From contig NZ_QFGA01000002.1 in assembly GCF_004369205.1 (NCBI RefSeq), positions 186,001-250,000 of the forward strand: a stretch of DNA of 64,000 bases. Direction: 5' to 3'. Of the stretch, positions 59,877 through 64,000 are shown piece after piece. Made by a program: the position numbers and the translations under genes. This stretch comes from Pelotomaculum schinkii (GTDB taxonomy: Bacteria; Bacillota; Desulfotomaculia; Desulfotomaculales; Pelotomaculaceae). The notes under the pieces were generated by a model, which was given only the letters and a program-made list of their open reading frames with translations, ran no database searches and was not told where the DNA came from. Within the stretch, counting starts at the first letter, position 1. Each line of letters begins with the position of its first letter.

Positions 59877-60157
59877 GCGTCTACCATATCAGCCATTGGA
59901 CAACCGGCCTCTTCTTGAGGCAACACCACGGTTTTCTCGGGACAAAGGATCGACGCGGTTTCAGCCATAAAGTGGACACCGCAAAAGATAATGATCTTCG
60001 CGTTACTTGCTGCTGCATGCTGGGAAAGCCCCAGAGAGTCTCCAACAAAGTCTGCAATATCCTGGACTTCAGGTCTTTGGTACACATGCGCTAGGATTAC
60101 CGCATCCCTCTCTTTCTTGATACTCCGGATCTCCTTAGAAAACTCCTCATGATTTAC
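59877..60157 (-). pseudogene. Quinolinate synthase NadA, N-terminal fragment
   Basis: Minus-strand frame: [60 protein letters not shown] and [13 protein letters not shown], unmistakably the first 90 residues of NadA including one cluster Cys region. It then runs into antisense comM. No normal start codon is in place (GTA where ATG is expected). Confidence 0.88.
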
Positions 60158-60311
60158 TTACCCTAACAATTTAGTAGGATGTTCATTTTCATAACTGTAA
60201 CAACTATAAATATAGCAAGTAATGTATCACATTAACCGTCATTTGATTTTACCTATATTCTTGGAAAGTAATATGGCTGTAGATGTTTGTTATAGAACCA
60301 TATGATACTAA

Positions 60312-60572
60312 CTAGTTGTACGCCTTCTTGTTAGCTGCTTTTTGTATGTCCTCTTGAACAAAATCCAGTAAATCTGTTTCTATTATACGGTAGGCCCTGC
60401 CAATTTTAGTAGCCTTGAGCTTTTTCATTTTTATATAATTATATACAGTAATTCTATTAAGTTTGAGAATTTTAGCTACTTCCCCAACTGTATACAACTT
60501 CAAACTAATTGCCTCATCTGCCTGGATTCGTGAAATTAGTTCAGAGACATCATCAATTGTGAATAATTTCAA
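60312..60572 (-). CDS. Excisionase/MerR-type helix-turn-helix protein
   Basis: 86 residues. The central YTVGEVAKILKLNRITVYNY IKMKKLKATKIG-type sequence is the winged helix-turn-helix of the excisionase (xisA/HTH_17) family, with GRAYRIIETDLLDFV as the wing. The N-terminal 25 residues are helical. It could regulate a neighbour or be left over from an integrated element; a decayed serine recombinase lies 1 kb away. Confidence 0.8.
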   Translation of the reverse strand: MKLFTIDDVSELISRIQADEAISLKLYTVGEVAKILKLNRITVYNYIKMKKLKATKIGRAYRIIETDLLDFVQEDIQKAANKKAYN

Positions 60573-60799
60573 TTAATACCCCCTTATTTTGTACTAAATA
60601 GTCCCTTTTTATTGCTTAGGCCTAATTGATATTTTGGCATATATTAGGGGATAAGATTACATATAATTAGCCTTTATATCGCTATAATGTTTTCAATCCT
60701 TACTAAACTACCGTTTATTGAGTAAACTTTGTATCACTACCGTTGAGAGGATGGTTGTGAGTTGACAGTAAAGGTTGTGGGTTCGTTTAATTTTCTTTT

Positions 60800-61255
60800 C
60801 TAGTTAGCTGTATGAATTAAGATTACCGGGCACGGTGCATTGCTACTGACCTTACTGCTAACGCTACCACCTAGGAGATCATGTATTTTACCCAGGCCCC
60901 TGCTACCCATGACTATCAAATCATATCCTTCAATCTTCGCCTTTTTACATACCTCGTTGGAATGTTTTCCGATCGCAACGTCTACGTTAATTTTAACGTC
61001 CAAGTTTGAAAAACTCCTTTTCAATTGTTCCAGAATCAACTTGGCTCTGGCCTTATTTTCTCTAATCGAATCAGTACGTTTTAAGCCATTCGTTCCACCT
61101 TTTTTAGCATCAACAGAAGCCTTGCAAGGTACTACGTGAAATAACGTTACAGACGCCCTGAAAGCTATTGCCATTCTATAGGCATGCCGCAATGCTGAAT
61201 TTGATTGAATAGTATTATCAAATGGGACCAGAATTTTTTTATACAGTCCTATCAC
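60800..61255 (-). CDS. Universal stress protein (UspA family)
   Basis: 151 residues from GTG 61255. A single Usp domain with KILVPFDNTIQSNSALRHAY at the start and the ATP-binding loop GSRGLGKIHDLLGGSVSSKV near the C-terminus (G-x2-G-x9-G-S/T), so probably the ATP-binding subclass. It stands alone between the HTH gene and the recombinase remnant. Confidence 0.92.
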   Translation of the reverse strand: MIGLYKKILVPFDNTIQSNSALRHAYRMAIAFRASVTLFHVVPCKASVDAKKGGTNGLKRTDSIRENKARAKLILEQLKRSFSNLDVKINVDVAIGKHSNEVCKKAKIEGYDLIVMGSRGLGKIHDLLGGSVSSKVSSNAPCPVILIHTAN

Positions 61256-61439
61256 CCCGCGTGATAATTAACCCAAAATACTTCTCTATGTTTTTAGCGT
61301 TGCGCAAACCCTTCCCTATACTGCTATCAGATTATACGTGCGTCACAAAGCCACATAAGCTGATAGGTGTGTGTGATTGAGGGAAGAAATTCCGCGTAAC
61401 ATGATGTGAAGGTTATATTAGTATTAGTGAGCACCTTCT

Positions 61440-62230
61440 CCTGAATAATTTTCTTCATTATATCTATATATCTATGCTCTTCACGATATTTTCCTTCTCA
61501 AACTCATTTGACTCCGCCAGTTTCTCCAATTCGGTCAGCTGTTCCTCCAACCTGGCCAGTCCCTATTCGCATCCCCGGATAATTTCAGGAACATCTTCCC
61601 ATTGATGAACCCCTAAGCCAGATGCCTTGAGTAGCTCTTAATCTCTTCTTGCTTTTTGTGAATGTTGATTCTGGCCTTTTCCGCCTGCCTGGCGTAATCC
61701 TTTTTTTACTTAACCGCTCAGTAACGCTTTTATCAACTTCGTCTAATCTTAGCTCTGTCATATAAAGTAGCTTATTTAACTGAGCCAGGATAATTTCGTC
61801 CAGGTCACCTCCATCACCCTGTGGCTGCTGTAGTACTGCGCCCTAAACTCATGGAAGGTTGAACACACATAGATAATTTTAGCTTTTACTTTTCTGGCCA
61901 CAAAACCCTTGTTGCATTTAACGCACTTCTGTATCCCGGCATATTTGTGTATCTTCTGGTTCCCGGCCCGCACCTTTTCATTGGAACCTTTTTTCAAATA
62001 TCTGCTAGACCATGTTGAAGTCTTCCTTATTAATAATGGCAGGCATAAAATCGGGGTGGACGAATTGTTCTTCCTTGTCCACCCCGACCTTCTTGCCTTT
62101 CATTTTGCTTACCTTGGTAGTACCACAACGTAAGGTTCCGATATGGGCGTCGTTTCTCAAGATCCCCTTTACGCTAGTGGCATACCACAAATCTCTCTGC
62201 GTCCAGTTCGGTTTTTACGGGATTGCCATG
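61440..62230 (-). pseudogene. Large serine recombinase, C-terminal remnant
   Basis: Minus-strand pieces in order: WYATSVKGILRNDAHIGTLR, VSKMKGKKVGVDKEEQFVHP, INKEDFNMV, then GSNEKVRAGNQKIHKYAGIQ KCVKCNKGFVARK (the zinc-ribbon of phage/transposon resolvases) and a degraded coiled coil (YARQAEKARINIHKKQEEIK). Several frameshifts. The catalytic N-terminal domain is missing. Confidence 0.8.
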
Positions 62231-62410
62231 GTTATATCTGGAACAGGGGTAAGCTCGCTGCTTGGCAAGCCTTATATTAGTCTACCGACAGCGGGTGGGC
62301 GCTCCTAAAAGTTCGGGCGGCTGGAGTATCGATACAGTTTTCGCTATCTGCTGCCTGGTATTGGAATTTAACCTGGTCACAGTTCTGGCCGGCAGAAATA
62401 GCGATGGTTA

Positions 62411-64000
62411 TTAGTGGAATAAAACGGAAGCAATAATTAGGGCAATGGTACCTGCAACTTTGATTAGCGGGTTCATGGCAGGTCCGGAAGTATCCTTGCA
62501 GGGGTCGCCGACAGTGTCGCCGATAACCGCTGCCTGGTGGACCGGGTTGGGCTTGCCGTCGATCTTTTTACCGCCCAGGTTGCCCGCTTCAATCCACTTC
62601 TTGGCATTATCCCAGGCGCCGCCGGCGTTGGCTAGGAACAGGGCCATCAGAACGCCGGTGGCGGTCAAACCGGCCAGGTAACCGGCCAAGGCCAGCGCGC
62701 CCAGGCCAAAGCCCACAACTAGCGGCACGATAACAGCCACAAGGCCGGGGAAGATCATCTTGCTGATGGCGGCGCCGGTGGCGATACTGACGCAGCGGGC
62801 ATAGTCCGGCTTGGCCTCGCCTTCCATAATCCCCGAAATTTCACGGAATTGGCGGCGCACTTCGTTCACCATACCGAAAGCGGCATCACCCACGGCACGC
62901 ATGGTGGCAGAGCCGACAACAAAAGGAATGGATGCGCCAAGCAGGAGTCCCACCAGCACCGTCGGGTTGTTCAGGTTGATAACCAGGTGGCCATTCGTCA
63001 ATAGATGCGCAAGTTTCGGGTTCCTGGCCACTTCGTCGGCAAAGGCCTGGAAGAGGGCTAAAGCTGTAAGCGCCGCCGAACCGATGGCAAAACCCTTGGC
63101 GATGGCAGCGGTGGTGTTGCCCACAGCGTCCAGCCTGTCGGTCTTTTCACGGACTTCTTCAGGCAATTCGGCCATCTCAGCAATACCGCCGGCGTTGTCG
63201 GCGACGGGGCCGAAGGAGTCCATAGCCACCACTATGCCGGCGGTGGATAGCATACCCATGGCAGCCATGGCAATACCGTAAATGGCATGGCTTGGGTCAA
63301 CCCAACTAGCAGCCCAGAAAGCGAAATAAATCGCGCCCGCAAAGAACACCATCGGATAGAACACCGACTCCATCCCTACCGCCAGGCCATGGATGACGTT
63401 GGTGGCCGGCCCGGTCTTGGAGGCCTCGGCGATCCGCAGGCAGGGCGGTTTGTTATTAGCGGTGTAATATTCGGTCAGGGCGCCGATAGCAATGTTAACA
63501 ATCAACCCGGCGGCAACCGCCAGAAAAATACCCACGCCATCCCTGCCGGGGAAAGTCCTGGTAGATAATAAGTATACGCCGATAGCGGTCATAAGATTGG
63601 TGGCCCACAGGCCCACATTAAGAGCCGTCTGCGGGTTGCCGCCTTCACCGGTACGTACAAAAAAAGTGCCGATAATAGAAGCGATAATCCCAATCGCTCC
63701 TACCAACAGTGGGAAAAGGGCGCCCTTGGGCCCGAAAATACTATTACCGATAATCATAGCGGCGATGGTGGTCGCGGCGTATGACTCGAACAGATCGGCG
63801 CCCATACCGGCGGTATCGCCTACGTTGTCACCCACGTTATCGGCGATAGTAGCCGGATTACGCGGGTCATCTTCGGGAATACCGGCTTCAACCTTACCTA
63901 CAAGGTCTGCGCCCACATCGGCAGCCTTGGTGTAAATACCGCCGCCGACCCTGGCAAAGAACGCGATGGCAGATGCGCCAAAGGCAAAGCTGTTGATAAC
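62411..64000 (-). CDS. hppA: Membrane-bound pyrophosphatase HppA (5' end beyond window)
   Basis: About 530 residues visible of a family near 670-700; the frame is open to the right edge. Ion-pumping pyrophosphatase that uses PPi to build a cation gradient. Signature [20 protein letters not shown] (substrate-binding Asp residues), [20 protein letters not shown] and the C-terminal [20 protein letters not shown]. In [11 protein letters not shown] the residue after GNTTA is Ala; Ala there marks K+-dependent enzymes, Lys the K+-independent ones. The pumped ion (H+ or Na+) cannot be decided without the N-terminal helices. Confidence 0.95.
   Translation of the reverse strand, partial: VINSFAFGASAIAFFARVGGGIYTKAADVGADLVGKVEAGIPEDDPRNPATIADNVGDNVGDTAGMGADLFESYAATTIAAMIIGNSIFGPKGALFPLLVGAIGIIASIIGTFFVRTGEGGNPQTALNVGLWATNLMTAIGVYLLSTRTFPGRDGVGIFLAVAAGLIVNIAIGALTEYYTANNKPPCLRIAEASKTGPATNVIHGLAVGMESVFYPMVFFAGAIYFAFWAASWVDPSHAIYGIAMAAMGMLSTAGIVVAMDSFGPVADNAGGIAEMAELPEEVREKTDRLDAVGNTTAAIAKGFAIGSAALTALALFQAFADEVARNPKLAHLLTNGHLVINLNNPTVLVGLLLGASIPFVVGSATMRAVGDAAFGMVNEVRRQFREISGIMEGEAKPDYARCVSIATGAAISKMIFPGLVAVIVPLVVGFGLGALALAGYLAGLTATGVLMALFLANAGGAWDNAKKWIEAGNLGGKKIDGKPNPVHQAAVIGDTVGDPCKDTSGPAMNPLIKVAGTIALIIASVLFH

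Overview
The window looks like a Gram-positive, anaerobic, spore-forming Firmicute of the Peptococcaceae/Desulfotomaculum-Pelotomaculum type. This is inferred from AddAB, the SigI/RsgI pair, a CotF-type coat protein remnant, an H+/Na+-translocating pyrophosphatase, cyclic-lactone (agr) signalling and strong AGGAGG ribosome binding sites. Base composition is uneven: addAB and hppA are GC-rich, the agr block (11.5-14.9 kb) is very AT-rich, and the microcompartment block is intermediate.

Layout. 1-7.2 kb: addA (cut by the left edge) and addB. 7.4-15.7 kb: an accessory region with IS21, IS4, IS200/IS605, IS110 and IS3 remnants around a secreted protein and an agr-like quorum-sensing cassette that includes an unannotated 40-residue agrD. 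15.8-22.3 kb: housekeeping genes (SbcD-like phosphoesterase, FlK-like thioesterase, LysE transporter, DUF441, rsgI-sigI, UbiA prenyltransferase). 22.5-29.3 kb: signalling genes, comprising a Sia-type partner-switch operon (SiaA-B-C plus a GGDEF/HD-GYP protein), a STAS protein and an HD-GYP protein. 29.4-30.6 kb: a probable HesB-like selenoprotein with an in-frame UGA and a SECIS-like hairpin, then methionine aminopeptidase. 30.8-37.8 kb: a graveyard of gene fragments (comM, sigma-54 regulator, tRNA-Leu/coat protein) with a toxin-antitoxin pair, an exported agmatine deiminase-family enzyme and a DUF4145 protein.

38.0-56.5 kb holds the centrepiece, a glycyl-radical-enzyme bacterial microcompartment (GRM) locus. 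The main operon runs leftwards: EutJ-like, PduS-like, PduT-like, glycyl radical enzyme, activating enzyme, PduU-like, EutP/PduV-like, BMC-H, PduB-like, PduL, PduU-like, BMC-H, a butyrate-kinase-family acyl kinase and a repeat-built membrane protein. A second leftward operon encodes aldehyde dehydrogenase, a PduK-like shell protein, a flavoprotein and EutN. A PocR-domain histidine kinase and an AraC-type response regulator, both rightward, bracket that second operon. The likely pathway is diol (probably 1,2-propanediol) to aldehyde to acyl-CoA to acyl phosphate to acid plus ATP. No alcohol dehydrogenase gene is present; PduS and PduT offer an electron exit.

56.5-62.3 kb: remains of a second microcompartment cluster (decayed eutS and eutP plus an intact GrpU-like shell gene), transposase debris, the 5' half of comM joined to a nadA fragment, an excisionase-like protein, a universal stress protein and a decayed serine recombinase. 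62.4-64 kb: hppA, cut by the right edge.
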